From NCBI RefSeq assembly GCF_003570905.1, contig NZ_QXJM01000037.1, positions 186,001-250,000 of the forward strand: 64,000 nt of DNA. Direction: 5' to 3'. Under the pieces are notes generated by a model. That model saw only the letters and a list, made by a program, of their open reading frames with translations. It was not told the origin of the DNA and did not search any database. The position numbers and the translations under genes were made by a program. This document shows positions 16,262 through 24,438 of this stretch, in pieces; the first letter of the stretch is position 1; each line of letters starts with the position of its first letter. This DNA comes from Cohnella faecalis (GTDB lineage: Bacteria; Bacillota; Bacilli; Paenibacillales; Paenibacillaceae).

Positions 16262-16287
16262 GCCTTCCCGGAGGGAGGCTTTTTTCT
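16262..16287 (+). terminator. Terminator after fur
   Basis: GCCTTCCC and GGGAGGC form a short-loop stem followed by TTTTTTCTTCT. Confidence 0.85.
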
Positions 16288-16346
16288 TCTACATACGTTT
16301 ACGGGTCGAAGGGGATATTTGAATCTAAACGTGAAGGAGAGCGTAT

Positions 16347-17102
16347 ATGAGCGTCAAGCAAGCAATCGACCCTAAGGTCATCGATATTCTAAAGCCGAAA
16401 ATCAAGCTCATTCGCTCTGACAAAGGCGCAATCTACTTGGTCGGCCCCATCAGGCTGCCTGTCAAATTAGAGGACGAGACGGTCATTTTCCAATGGTACT
16501 GCTGGTTGAATTGCGAAGAGGTAACGGACGACACCGAACGGATCATCGAGAAGCTTTCCTCCATTAACTTGGCGGAGTTCCAGCAATCGAGCGTTCTCGT
16601 CTACGGCGACTTCGAAGCGGCGGACGATGCGCTCATTCGTTTTCACTCGATATGCCATACCGGCGACATCTTCGGAAGCAAGCGCTGCGACTGCGGCTTC
16701 CAGCTTAAGCAGTCGCTTAAGCTGATAGCCGATCACGGAAGCGGGGCGCTGTTCTATCTCGCCAATCACGAAGGCAGAGGAATCGGCTTGTTCAGCAAGG
16801 CGATGGCTTACGTGCTGCAAGAGAACGGCTACGATACGGTCGATGCGAATTTGAGCCTTGGATTCGTTGACGATTCCCGCAGCTACGGGGACGCGATCCA
16901 TGTATTGAAGGCATTGCGGTCCAAGCCGGTCAAGCTCATTACTAACAATCCGAAGAAGCTGGACGCTCTGCGCTATTCCGGGCTGGACGTGGCGGATCGG
17001 GTCGAGCTGTGGGGCGACGTGTCCGAATACAATCAAAATTACTTGAAGACAAAAATCAATCGCTCGGGTCATTTGGAAGAAGGCTGCTGCGATAACGATT
17101 GA
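16347..17102 (+). CDS. ribA: GTP cyclohydrolase II
   Basis: A 251-residue stand-alone GTP cyclohydrolase II, which opens GTP to the pyrimidine precursor of riboflavin. The zinc site is complete in CHTGDIFGSKRCDCGFQL (about 103-120), followed by NHEGRGIGL (about 139-147), LGFVDDSRSYG, and the GTP-binding LITNNPKK. The N-terminal 70 residues are not part of a DHBP synthase domain. Many Bacillota carry a fused RibBA in a rib operon; no other rib gene is adjacent and I see no FMN riboswitch in the 89 bases upstream. AAGGAGAG precedes the ATG. Confidence 0.9.
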   Translation: MSVKQAIDPKVIDILKPKIKLIRSDKGAIYLVGPIRLPVKLEDETVIFQWYCWLNCEEVTDDTERIIEKLSSINLAEFQQSSVLVYGDFEAADDALIRFHSICHTGDIFGSKRCDCGFQLKQSLKLIADHGSGALFYLANHEGRGIGLFSKAMAYVLQENGYDTVDANLSLGFVDDSRSYGDAIHVLKALRSKPVKLITNNPKKLDALRYSGLDVADRVELWGDVSEYNQNYLKTKINRSGHLEEGCCDND

Positions 17103-17126
17103 GGTTGGCGCGGAGGTAATGCATCT

Positions 17127-18149
17127 ATGATAAAGCTGAGTGTATTGGACCATACGCATGTCGCTGAAGGGCTCTCGGTCAAACAATCGCTTGAACTGAC
17201 AGTGCGGCTGGCGCAAGAAGCGGAGCGGCTCGGTTATACCCGATTCTGGGTACCCGAGCATCACTCCATGCTTTCAATCGCCTCGTCGAGCCCCGAAGTG
17301 ATGATCGCGCATCTCGCCGCGCGGACGGAAACGATCCGGATCGGCTCGGGAGGAGTCATGCTTCCTCATTACAGCGCTTATAAGGTTGCGGAAAATTTCC
17401 GGCTGCTGGAAGCTCTCTATCCCGGCAGGATCGACCTTGGGGTCGGCAGAGCTCCCGGAGGAATGCCGATCGCCACGCGCGCATTGCAGGAAGGCAAGAT
17501 TGGTCACGTCGACTTGTACGGGGAGCAAATAGCCGATCTGGCCGGCTACTTGCACGATTCGCTGCCGGAATCGCATCGGTTCGCCGGTCTCCAAGCTTCG
17601 CCGGCCATTCCGACAGCTCCGGAGCTGTGGCTGCTCGGTTCGAGCGGAGGCAGCGCCCACATCGCGGCCGCACAAGGAACGGGGTTCGCCTACGCTCAAT
17701 TTTTCGGAGTTCCGGGCAGCGAGGATGCCGTGCCGTATTACGAGGAACGGTTTAAGCCGTCGCAGCTTAACGAGAAGCCCAAAGCTCTATCGGCCGTTTT
17801 CGTCATCTGCGCGGACACGGAGGAGGAGGCCGATCGGCTCGGACAATCGGCCGACCTGTTCTTTCTGCTGCTTGAGACCGGAAGGCTCCGATCGTCGTTT
17901 CCTTCGGCACAGGCTGCCGCCGAGTTCCCTTATACCGAATTAGATAAAGAACGAATGAAAGCAGGGCGCAGACGCCGGTTCGTCGGTACGCCGGCCCAAG
18001 TAAAAGCCCGCCTGACGGCTTATGCGAATCAGTACGGGCTTGAGGAATTGATGATCGTCACCATGGTGCACGATTTCGAGGCGCGGCTGAATTCCTTCCG
18101 GCTTCTGTCGGAAGCTTTCGGCCTTCTAGGGAATGGAAAAGGGGAATAG
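17127..18149 (+). CDS. LLM-class flavin-dependent oxidoreductase (luciferase-like)
   Basis: A 340-residue flavin-dependent monooxygenase-fold protein of the short-chain luciferase-like group (YceB type). The opening SVLDHTHVAEGLSVKQSLE, FWVPEHHS, IRIGSGGVMLPHYS, and the family hallmark PGRIDLGVGRAPG are all present. GGAGGTAA precedes the ATG by about 9 bases. It lies 24 bases after ribA; coupling a flavin-producing enzyme with a flavin user is plausible but unproven. Its 3' end overlaps the convergent cdaS gene by 24 bases. Confidence 0.88.
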   Translation: MIKLSVLDHTHVAEGLSVKQSLELTVRLAQEAERLGYTRFWVPEHHSMLSIASSSPEVMIAHLAARTETIRIGSGGVMLPHYSAYKVAENFRLLEALYPGRIDLGVGRAPGGMPIATRALQEGKIGHVDLYGEQIADLAGYLHDSLPESHRFAGLQASPAIPTAPELWLLGSSGGSAHIAAAQGTGFAYAQFFGVPGSEDAVPYYEERFKPSQLNEKPKALSAVFVICADTEEEADRLGQSADLFFLLLETGRLRSSFPSAQAAAEFPYTELDKERMKAGRRRRFVGTPAQVKARLTAYANQYGLEELMIVTMVHDFEARLNSFRLLSEAFGLLGNGKGE

Positions 18150-18752
18150 CTTGCCGTCGAGGCAGAAGGACGCTTTGCCGGTCTCTTCCGACACGACGAT
18201 GGTCAGAGCGTCCGTCAACTCCGACAAGCCGATGGCTGCGCGGTGCCTCGTTCCGAGCTTCTTCTCCCCGTAGGACTGCCTTGTCAGCGGAAGCACGTTC
18301 GCCGCGGATACGATTTTGTCGGAGCGAATGTAGACGGCGCCGTCGTGCAACGGACTGGCGGGCACGAATATCGAATCGAGCAGCGAGCTGGTAATGTCCG
18401 CCGCGAGAGGAATTCCCGGAGTCATCCACGGCTCGACGGGCTTTTCCCGTTGGATAACGAGCAGGGCGCCTTGTTTTTTGGCGCAAAGATGTTGGATCGA
18501 GCGAGAGATTTCGTTGTATTTGCTCGTATAAGGAGACAGGAAACAGCGCAAGTAATAAGTCGACGCCAATGCGCCCGATTCGGTGAAGCGGCTCAGAATA
18601 TGTTCCATTTCGTTCAGCAGACAGCCTTCCCCTTCGTCCAGACTCGCGATGATTTGTCCCATTCGGGTGTGAATGTCCGACAGCTGTTCCTTTAATTCGA
18701 GGCGCAATGGGGAAAAATCGCAGTCCCCGCGTTCCATCGTTTCGTCGTTCAT
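18126..18752 (-). CDS. cdaS: Diadenylate cyclase, CdaS type
   Basis: A 208-residue enzyme that makes cyclic di-AMP from two ATP. The DAC domain starts near residue 92 (AKKQGALLVIQREKPVEPW), with the active-site DGA at 137-139 (SPLHDGAVYI) and RHR at 169-171 (LGTRHRAAIGLSE). Residues 10-88 form the two-helix autoinhibitory region typical of CdaS, the sporulation-linked cyclase of Bacillus; there are no transmembrane helices, which excludes CdaA, and no helix-hairpin-helix domain, which excludes DisA. GGAAGGA lies 6 bases before the chosen ATG; two upstream in-frame ATGs lack sites. It overlaps the oxidoreductase gene tail to tail. Confidence 0.9.
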   Translation of the reverse strand: MNDETMERGDCDFSPLRLELKEQLSDIHTRMGQIIASLDEGEGCLLNEMEHILSRFTESGALASTYYLRCFLSPYTSKYNEISRSIQHLCAKKQGALLVIQREKPVEPWMTPGIPLAADITSSLLDSIFVPASPLHDGAVYIRSDKIVSAANVLPLTRQSYGEKKLGTRHRAAIGLSELTDALTIVVSEETGKASFCLDGKLFPFSIP

Positions 18753-18903
18753 ATCGGTTCCTTCCATTCCTGCCATTGGCATAATGATGAATTAGGATAT
18801 CCAAATTGGATGGGTCAGAATCGCCCGGAATGGATGGTGTTCATCCTCGCCAATATCGCTACAATCGGAGTACGGACAAGGAAAGGTGAAAGGTGGATAT
18901 CAA

Positions 18904-19110
18904 ATGAATACGGGGCTATTGATTATACTCGTCGTAGTCGTCATGGTCGCAGCCGTCGCGGCAACGCTGATGGTCGGTTTTTCGCGAAGCAACAACCAGG
19001 AGGATACAGGGTATACCGCCAATACGGGACGGAAATGGGGACGGCTGATCGCTTTGTATGCGGTATCGATCATTTTGGTCGCGATCCTGTTTATAGCGCT
19101 GATGGATTGA
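18904..19110 (+). CDS. Small two-helix membrane protein
   Basis: A 68-residue hypothetical protein. MNTGLLIILVVVVMVAAVAA begins helix 1, a hydrophilic middle (SRSNNQEDTGYTANTGRK) follows, and helix 2 is LIALYAVSIILVAILFIAL. AAAGGTGGA stands 8 bases before the ATG. No family recognised. It is divergent from cdaS and followed by another tiny membrane protein. Confidence 0.6.
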   Translation: MNTGLLIILVVVVMVAAVAATLMVGFSRSNNQEDTGYTANTGRKWGRLIALYAVSIILVAILFIALMD

Positions 19111-19242
19111 GTGTAAGGTCGGCACGTTCGGGCGAGGTCGCGAATCTATATTCGGATTGCAGGTTTCGCCGGAGCGGACGATATGATAAATTAGAAGTGG
19201 AAGATTTTTGATGCAGCATTGCAGAGCAGGGGAGCAACGAAG

Positions 19243-19359
19243 ATGAACGATTCGGCGGTTCAATCCGAGTTTTCGCTAAGCGCTACGCTGACATTCGCCG
19301 TAGGGCTTGTTTTAGTCATCGGCTTGGCGATTTCTTTGTACAAGAGAAGAAGGAAATAA
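19243..19359 (+). CDS. Very small single-helix membrane protein (38 aa)
   Basis: An ATG behind AGGGGAGC opens a 38-residue peptide: a polar N-terminus (MNDSAVQSEFSLS), one hydrophobic helix (LTFAVGLVLVIGLAISLY), and a basic tail KRRRK. It is followed within 4 bases by a strong terminator, which supports expression. The layout, with one helix and positive residues inside, is that of small regulatory or sporulation membrane peptides, but no function is assigned. Confidence 0.55.
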   Translation: MNDSAVQSEFSLSATLTFAVGLVLVIGLAISLYKRRRK

Positions 19360-19362
19360 GAG

Positions 19363-19390
19363 ATCTTCACCATTCGGTGAAGATTTTTTA
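19363..19390 (+). terminator. Strong terminator after the 38-aa gene
   Basis: A perfect 9-bp stem, ATCTTCACC with GGTGAAGAT and a 4-base loop, followed by TTTTTATT. Confidence 0.9.
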
Positions 19391-19429
19391 TTAGGCGTCG
19401 TTGAGCGGGTTGTTACCGTGGTTTAGGGA

Positions 19430-19650
19430 AGCGATTGCGAGTGTAAATGCATTACATACAGGTATTGCAAGCAAAGGAGCGGAAATGGTGCGAATAGCTG
19501 CAGAAAGTGCATGTATTTTAGCCGCTTTGACGAAATTTCACATTAGTTAATCACATTAACTGTATGAAATGCATGTGTTCGCAGCATTCCTGAAAACGAC
19601 AGCATTTAACGGTATGTTATGCATGTAATAGATATTGGGCCGTGCCGCAG
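19430..19650. repeat. Intergenic stretch with degenerate TGCATGTA-type repeats
   Basis: The 475 bases before the channel gene hold no credible gene. They contain several related 20-25-base segments: TTAACTGTATGAAATGCATG, TTAACGGTATGTTATGCATG, and AGTGCATGTATTTTAGCCG. A similar segment (TTTAACGGAATGTTTTACAT) occurs at about 55775, so this may be a dispersed intergenic repeat family. Copies are diverged. Confidence 0.4.
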
Positions 19651-19741
19651 CGCGTTAGTCCATATTCTGCGGATGATGCTATCGCCGTCGCTCAGTATCC
19701 TTCGTCCGAAAAGAAGCCGAATCTGTTGCCGTTTTGTGAAC

Positions 19742-19757
19742 TGTGACTTTTGTCACA
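19742..19757 (+). promoter_or_regulatory. Fnr box upstream of the channel-ldh operon
   Basis: TGTGACTTTTGTCACA is a perfect match to TGTGA-N6-TCACA, the Bacillus Fnr site. It lies 103 bases before the start codon, leaving room for a promoter with the site near -41. A Bacillus-type fnr gene lies in the same cluster, so anaerobic activation of the formate/nitrite-type channel and lactate dehydrogenase genes is the natural reading. Confidence 0.8.
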
Positions 19758-19859
19758 ATGGATCGGGTGCTCGTCGTGTTAAGCTGACTTCATCGAAGGA
19801 GACGAAAGCTGCGGTGACAGCAGCTTTAGCGGCACTCCAGGTGGCGAGGTGAGGGCGAA

Positions 19860-20642
19860 ATGGAAATCGAAGCGCTGCATCAAGTAGAGAAGCTGGCCGA
19901 GAAGAAGCTGGCGGTGTTTCGCCAAAGCTTCATCCGGTACATAGCCAGATCGATGCTGGCGAGTATGTTCATCGGCTTCGGAGTCATCGTAGCGTTCAAG
20001 ACGGGGAATTACTTTTATACCGAGCATTCCCCGCTGACGTATCCCGCGGCGGCGATTACGTTCGGAGCGGCGATCATTCTTATCTTTTACGGCGGCGGAG
20101 ACTTGTTCACCGGCAATACGTTCTACTTCACGTTCTCCGCGCTCCGGAAGAAGATGCAATGGCTGACCGTACTCCGGCTTTGGCTGTTCACTTACATTGG
20201 CAACATGCTCGGGGCTTGCTGCTTCGCGCTGCTGATCTACTTGACGGGCTTGTTCGAGGATTCGTCGGTGAACGGGTTTTTGCTCAGCGTAGTGGCGCAC
20301 AAGATGCAGACTCCGACGTCGGAGCTCTTTTTCCGGGGGATTTTGTGCAACTGGCTCGTCTGCCTCGCCTTCTTCGTTCCGATGTCGATGAAGCAAGACG
20401 GCTCCAAAATGTTCGCGATGATGCTGTTCGTATTCTGCTTCTTCATCTCCGGCTACGAGCACAGCATTGCCAATATGTGCACGTTCGCGATTGCGCTTGT
20501 GCTGAATCATCCAGGCACGATTTCCGTGGACGGCGTCCTGCACAACTTGATTCCGGTTACGCTCGGCAATATTTTGGGCGGCAGCGTGTTCATGGGCTTC
20601 ATGTATTATTTCGTTAATAAACCTTTGCTGGACAAAGAATAG
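19860..20642 (+). CDS. Formate/nitrite transporter family (FNT) channel
   Basis: A 260-residue, six-helix channel of the FocA/NirC family, which conducts small monovalent anions such as formate, nitrite or lactate. It shows the conserved slots GGGDLFTGNTF, GILCNWLVCLA, and SGYEHSIANM, whose histidine is the central pore residue in the family. It sits 13 bases before L-lactate dehydrogenase and behind an Fnr box. Lactate or formate export during fermentation is therefore as likely as nitrite transport. Confidence 0.9.
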   Translation: MEIEALHQVEKLAEKKLAVFRQSFIRYIARSMLASMFIGFGVIVAFKTGNYFYTEHSPLTYPAAAITFGAAIILIFYGGGDLFTGNTFYFTFSALRKKMQWLTVLRLWLFTYIGNMLGACCFALLIYLTGLFEDSSVNGFLLSVVAHKMQTPTSELFFRGILCNWLVCLAFFVPMSMKQDGSKMFAMMLFVFCFFISGYEHSIANMCTFAIALVLNHPGTISVDGVLHNLIPVTLGNILGGSVFMGFMYYFVNKPLLDKE

Positions 20643-20655
20643 GAGGACGACTTTC

Positions 20656-21573
20656 ATGAAAAAAACGAGAATCGTAGTTATAGGCGTAGGAGCGGTAGGC
20701 TCGACGACGGCGTATACGCTGCTGCTTAGGGAACGCGCCGATGAATTGGTGCTTATCGATGCCAACAAAGAGAAAGCCGCAGGCGATGCGCTCGATATGA
20801 ACCACGGACTTCCGTTCCTGGGACGGACTAAAGTATGGGCGGGCACTTACGAGGACTGCCGTGACGCGGATATCGTCGTCGTGACGGCGGGAGCGGCGCA
20901 AAAACCGGGCGAGTCGCGCATCGATTTGCTTAAGCGGAACGTCGGGATATTCGACAGCATCATCGGGGAAGTGACGAAGTACAATTCGAACGGCATTCTT
21001 CTTATCGCAACTAATCCCGTCGACGTCATGAGCTACTTCTCGTGGAAAAAATCGAATTGGCCGGCCTCCAGAGTCATCGGTTCGGGCACCGTGCTCGACA
21101 GCGCAAGATTTCGCTATTTGATCGGGGAGCAGCTCGGCATCGACGCCAGAAGCGTTCATGCCCAAATCGTCGGAGAGCACGGCGATTCCGAGCTGCCGCT
21201 GTGGAGCTTGGCGAACGTTGCCGGGACGGAGCTGAACTTCGACGAGGAGGAGAAGGCATCGATCTTCACGAATACGAGGGATGCCGCTTACCAGATTATC
21301 GAGGCGAAGGGCGCGACATACTACGCCATCGGGCTTGCTCTGGATCGGATCTGCACGGCGATTTTGAAAGATGAGGGCGCGGTGCTGAACGTGTCGACTT
21401 TATTGGAAGGGCAGCAAGGTCTGTCGGACGTCTACTTGGGAGTTCCTTGCATCGTCGACCGTCAAGGCGTTCGACGGACGATGGACATCGAGCTGTCCGA
21501 CAAGGAACTAGAGCAGCTGCGGCAGTCGTCCGCTAAGCTGAAAGGTCTGATCGCATCGTTGGAGCTGCAATAA
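20656..21573 (+). CDS. ldh: L-lactate dehydrogenase
   Basis: A 305-residue NAD-dependent enzyme reducing pyruvate to L-lactate. It has the Rossmann loop GVGAVGSTTAY, Asp35 for NAD preference, the substrate loop GESRIDLLKRN (Arg88), and the catalytic His175 in GEHGDSE. Arg at the substrate loop and the LDH-type TNPVDVM segment separate it from malate dehydrogenase, though the two families are close. GGAGG precedes the ATG. It forms an operon with the FNT channel and is presumably induced without oxygen through Fnr. Confidence 0.92.
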   Translation: MKKTRIVVIGVGAVGSTTAYTLLLRERADELVLIDANKEKAAGDALDMNHGLPFLGRTKVWAGTYEDCRDADIVVVTAGAAQKPGESRIDLLKRNVGIFDSIIGEVTKYNSNGILLIATNPVDVMSYFSWKKSNWPASRVIGSGTVLDSARFRYLIGEQLGIDARSVHAQIVGEHGDSELPLWSLANVAGTELNFDEEEKASIFTNTRDAAYQIIEAKGATYYAIGLALDRICTAILKDEGAVLNVSTLLEGQQGLSDVYLGVPCIVDRQGVRRTMDIELSDKELEQLRQSSAKLKGLIASLELQ

Positions 21574-21583
21574 CGAATGAACC

Positions 21584-21618
21584 AAAAAGCCGATCCCGGC
21601 AGGGATCGGCTTTTTGGT
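21584..21618. terminator. Bidirectional terminator between ldh and fnr
   Basis: ACCAAAAAGCCGATCCC and its exact complement flank a GGCA loop, giving a T run on both strands between two convergent genes. Confidence 0.92.
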
Positions 21619-21633
21619 TGAACGAGCAAAAAT

Positions 21634-22389
21634 TTATATGCGGCATATTTCCTTCGGACATTGAGGACAAGATGGGCAATGGCAAATGCCGCGAAGCTTC
21701 TCAAGGCTAAGAATGACAATGTAGCCTTTCCGAAGCTCGATCGCACCGTCATCCTTCAAGGCGCTAAGCATCCGGTTGACGCTTTCCCTGGTCGTTCCGA
21801 TGAAATCCGCCAGTTCGGCATTGGTCAGCTTGAGGCTGATCCGAATTCCTTCCGGGCAGGCGATCCCGTAAGAGTTCGACAGACGAATAAGCGTGGAGGC
21901 CAGAGCGCCCGGCTTGCCGAACAACAGCAGATCACGAAATTTCGATTCCGTAATCCGGTGCAGGAGAGCCATCCACTTCATGAACCGCATGGCGAAGTCG
22001 CCGTTGCGGTACAAAATAATATCGAGATCCTTCCGCTGAATGACGCCAAGCTCCGTATGCTCCATCACTTCCGCGCAGTAGCTATGCTGCTGGGTCATGC
22101 CGTCCTCCGGCTCGCAGAGCAGATCGCCGGCTTGGAGGATGGAGATAATGAACTCTTTGCCGTCCTCGGTCGTTTTTTTCAGTTTGATTTTGCCGGAACG
22201 AATGTAGTAGAGCTTATCGGAGACGTCTCCCTCGCGGAATACGCAATTTCCTGCGGATGCGCGTTTCGGATACATGATTTCCTCAAGCATCCCGAATTGC
22301 TCTTCCGAGAAGAATGCGGCGATTCCAAGCGGATTTTCTGTTTTTGCGGCGAGCTCGTACCGATGGGCTTCCATGGCGTTCATAGCCAA
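21634..22389 (-). CDS. fnr: Fnr-type oxygen-sensing transcription regulator
   Basis: A 251-residue Crp/Fnr protein closely resembling B. subtilis Fnr. The cyclic-nucleotide-binding-like fold is followed by SKFRDLLLFGKPGALASTLI, which contains the Asp that helps bind the cluster in Bacillus, and by the helix-turn-helix LTNAELADFIGTTRESVNRM. The C-terminus carries cysteines at 236, 238, 241, 244 and 249 (CHCPSCPQCPKEIC); in Bacillus Fnr the [4Fe-4S] cluster is held by C-terminal cysteines, unlike E. coli FNR. AAGGAG is 9 bases before the TTG at 22389; ATG 22383 is the alternative. Two Fnr boxes flank this gene within 5 kb. Confidence 0.9.
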   Translation of the reverse strand: MAMNAMEAHRYELAAKTENPLGIAAFFSEEQFGMLEEIMYPKRASAGNCVFREGDVSDKLYYIRSGKIKLKKTTEDGKEFIISILQAGDLLCEPEDGMTQQHSYCAEVMEHTELGVIQRKDLDIILYRNGDFAMRFMKWMALLHRITESKFRDLLLFGKPGALASTLIRLSNSYGIACPEGIRISLKLTNAELADFIGTTRESVNRMLSALKDDGAIELRKGYIVILSLEKLRGICHCPSCPQCPKEICRI

Positions 22390-22474
22390 TGCATCCAACT
22401 CCTTCCGGACCTTCTCATCTTTATCATACTCGTCTTTGCGAATTAACGTTATCAGGGAAAAACCTGATCTTCAT

Positions 22475-22488
22475 GGGGGAAAACCCTT
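22475..22488 (+). promoter_or_regulatory. Possible NreC-type GGG-N4-CCC site before nreC
   Basis: GGGGGAAAACCCTT contains GGG-AAAA-CCC (22477-22486), the core of the GGG-N4-CCC palindrome described for staphylococcal NreC. A -10-like TAAAAT lies at 22507-22512 with no good -35, so the site is placed for activation. ATCAGG/CCTGAT forms a second inverted repeat at 22451-22468. Confidence 0.4.
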
Positions 22489-22546
22489 GGATCGAGCGTA
22501 ATATGCTAAAATGTGTCTAAAGGCGTACTCGAAAAGGGGAAGACGG

Positions 22547-23200
22547 ATGGTTCGCATTATGGTAGTGGACGACCATGCGGTCGTTCGATCAGGTCTCGTC
22601 TTGCTGCTGGACGGCAAGCATGGCATGCAAGTCGTCGGAGAAGCGGCGGATGGAGACGAAGCGATACGGAAGGGCGAGGAGCTTCGCCCTGACGTCGTAC
22701 TTATGGATTTGAGCATGCCGAACGGCAAAGACGGGCTCACCGCAACCTCCGAGCTGAAAAAGCGGTTGCCGGACACGTCCGTTCTCATTCTGACGATGCA
22801 TGACGACGATGAATATTTGTTCCGCGCGATCAAAGCGGGAGCTTCCGGATACTTGCTCAAGAGCGCGCCGCACGAAGAGCTGCTGGCGGCTATTCGAAAC
22901 ATCGCGGACGGCAACGCTTATTTATACCCGACGGCGACGAAGAAGCTGATGGGAGATTATTTGGAGAAGCTGAAGCACGGCGACCATTCGGGAGCTTACG
23001 ATTCGTTGACGGCGCGCGAGAAGGAAATTATGGCGAAGGTCGCCCAAGGCTATTCCAACAAGGAAATAGCCGAGCTGCTTCAAATAAGCGTGAAAACCGT
23101 AGAGACGCATAAGAGCAACCTGATGGAGAAGCTGGGAATCCGGACGAAGCCGGACTTGGTCAAATTCGCCTTGAAAAAGGGGCTTCTGACATATGAGTGA
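22547..23200 (+). CDS. nreC: NreC-like response regulator
   Basis: A 217-residue NarL/NreC-family response regulator: receiver domain with phosphoacceptor Asp54 (VVLMDLSMPNGKDGL), switch Thr/Lys residues (LILTMHD, YLLKSAP), then a LuxR-type helix-turn-helix (SLTAREKEIMAKVAQGYSNK, EIAELLQISVKTVETH). AAAAGGGGA precedes the ATG. It overlaps the kinase gene by 8 bases, so the pair is co-translated. In Staphylococcus NreBC activates nitrate/nitrite respiration when oxygen is low; placement between fnr and a mobA operon fits that role. Confidence 0.85.
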   Translation: MVRIMVVDDHAVVRSGLVLLLDGKHGMQVVGEAADGDEAIRKGEELRPDVVLMDLSMPNGKDGLTATSELKKRLPDTSVLILTMHDDDEYLFRAIKAGASGYLLKSAPHEELLAAIRNIADGNAYLYPTATKKLMGDYLEKLKHGDHSGAYDSLTAREKEIMAKVAQGYSNKEIAELLQISVKTVETHKSNLMEKLGIRTKPDLVKFALKKGLLTYE

Positions 23201-24311
23201 CACGGCGAGCCTAAACCCCTTCGGGCCGGAGAGCAGCGCAGCGCACGTCGCTTCGCTGCTGGCGGAATTCGACGCCCAGGTCGAAGACGAAGCGATTCGC
23301 GTCAGGCTGAAAAATTCGCTCAAGCAGCTTGTCGACGTTAAGCTTGCTCTCGACGAGGCGTCGATTGTGGCCGTTACGGACCGCAAGGGGAAAATTCAGT
23401 ACGTCAACGACAAATTTTGCGCGATATCGGGATACGGTAGGGATGAACTGCTGGGCGAGGATCACCGGATCATTAATTCGGGACATCACGATAAATCGTT
23501 CATGCGCGAGCTGTGGAGCACGATATCTTCCGGGCGCGTATGGAGGGGCGACATCAAAAATCGGGCCAAGGACGGCCGATACTATTGGGTGAATACGACA
23601 ATCGTTCCGTTTGTCGGCGATGGGGGAGAGCCCTATCAATATTTGGCGATTCGTCATGAAGTGACCCGCTTGAAGGAGACGGAGGAAGAGCTGCAGACGA
23701 TGGTGTCCCAAATCATGCACATTCAAGAGGAGCAGCGCAAACAGTTTTCCCGCGATTTGCACGACGGCATCGGTCAAAGCTTGTTTTCTCTGAAAATATC
23801 GCTGGACCGAATGATCTCCGACAACGATTCCCCGGATTTGAACGCTCTTAGGCAGGATGTGACTCAATTGATGACGGAAGTGCGCGGACTCGCTTGGGAG
23901 ATGCGTCCTTCCGTGCTTGACGATCTGGGCGTCGTGCCCGCTTTGCGCACTTATACCGAACATATTAGCCGCTACTACGGCATTCACGTCCGCTTCGACA
24001 GCGAGCTGAGCGCAAGACCGCCGCTGTCGGCAGAGACGACGATTTACCGCGTTGTGCAGGAGGCGCTTACGAATATCGGCAAATACGCCCGCGCTTCGGA
24101 AGCCGTTGTTGCGCTGCGCGAGCGGGACGATCTGATCGAGGCTGTCGTCTCGGACGACGGCATCGGATTTAACAAGGAATCGAAGGGGAGCGGAGTCGGT
24201 CTTTTCGGGATGGAGGAACGGGCGAGAGCCGTCTCGGGCGAGCTATCGATTGTTTCCTCGCCGGGGCAAGGCACTACCGTCAAACTGGTAATCCCCGTTG
24301 TAAAACGATAA
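23193..24311 (+). CDS. nreB: NreB-like PAS sensor histidine kinase
   Basis: A 372-residue soluble kinase: a helical N-terminus, a PAS domain at about 52-165 (ASIVAVTDRKGKIQYVNDKF, then DGRYYWVNTTIVPFVGDGGE), a HisKA_3 helix with phosphorylated His190 (FSRDLHDGIGQSL), and an HATPase_c domain with EALTNIGKYA, DDGIGF and GVGLFGMEERA. No transmembrane helix is present. Staphylococcal NreB senses oxygen with an Fe-S cluster held by four PAS cysteines; this PAS has only one cysteine (Cys76), so a different cofactor or ligand must be used. It shares an operon with nreC and is followed by a terminator. Confidence 0.85.
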   Translation: MSDTASLNPFGPESSAAHVASLLAEFDAQVEDEAIRVRLKNSLKQLVDVKLALDEASIVAVTDRKGKIQYVNDKFCAISGYGRDELLGEDHRIINSGHHDKSFMRELWSTISSGRVWRGDIKNRAKDGRYYWVNTTIVPFVGDGGEPYQYLAIRHEVTRLKETEEELQTMVSQIMHIQEEQRKQFSRDLHDGIGQSLFSLKISLDRMISDNDSPDLNALRQDVTQLMTEVRGLAWEMRPSVLDDLGVVPALRTYTEHISRYYGIHVRFDSELSARPPLSAETTIYRVVQEALTNIGKYARASEAVVALRERDDLIEAVVSDDGIGFNKESKGSGVGLFGMEERARAVSGELSIVSSPGQGTTVKLVIPVVKR

Positions 24312-24373
24312 AAGTTAATGTGATTAATTAATGTAATTAAATAATAGCGACTAAAGCAGTTGCTTCAATAAAC

Positions 24374-24408
24374 GTCGACGGGAGTGTAAGCTCCTGTCGG
24401 CTTTTTTT
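24374..24408 (+). terminator. Terminator after nreB
   Basis: CGACGGGAG pairs with CTCCTGTCG (one G-T pair) around a 6-base loop, followed by GCTTTTTTT. Confidence 0.85.
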
Positions 24409-24438
24409 GCTTGGGAAAATGCTAGTGTTTTTGATTTT

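Noticed and set aside
16258-16346. FMN riboswitch before ribA
   Set aside because: Only 89 bases are available, mostly a terminator, with no RFN-element pattern.
19742-19757. cAMP-CRP site
   Set aside because: The motif equals the CRP consensus, but Bacillota of this type lack cAMP-CRP and a Bacillus-type Fnr is encoded next door.
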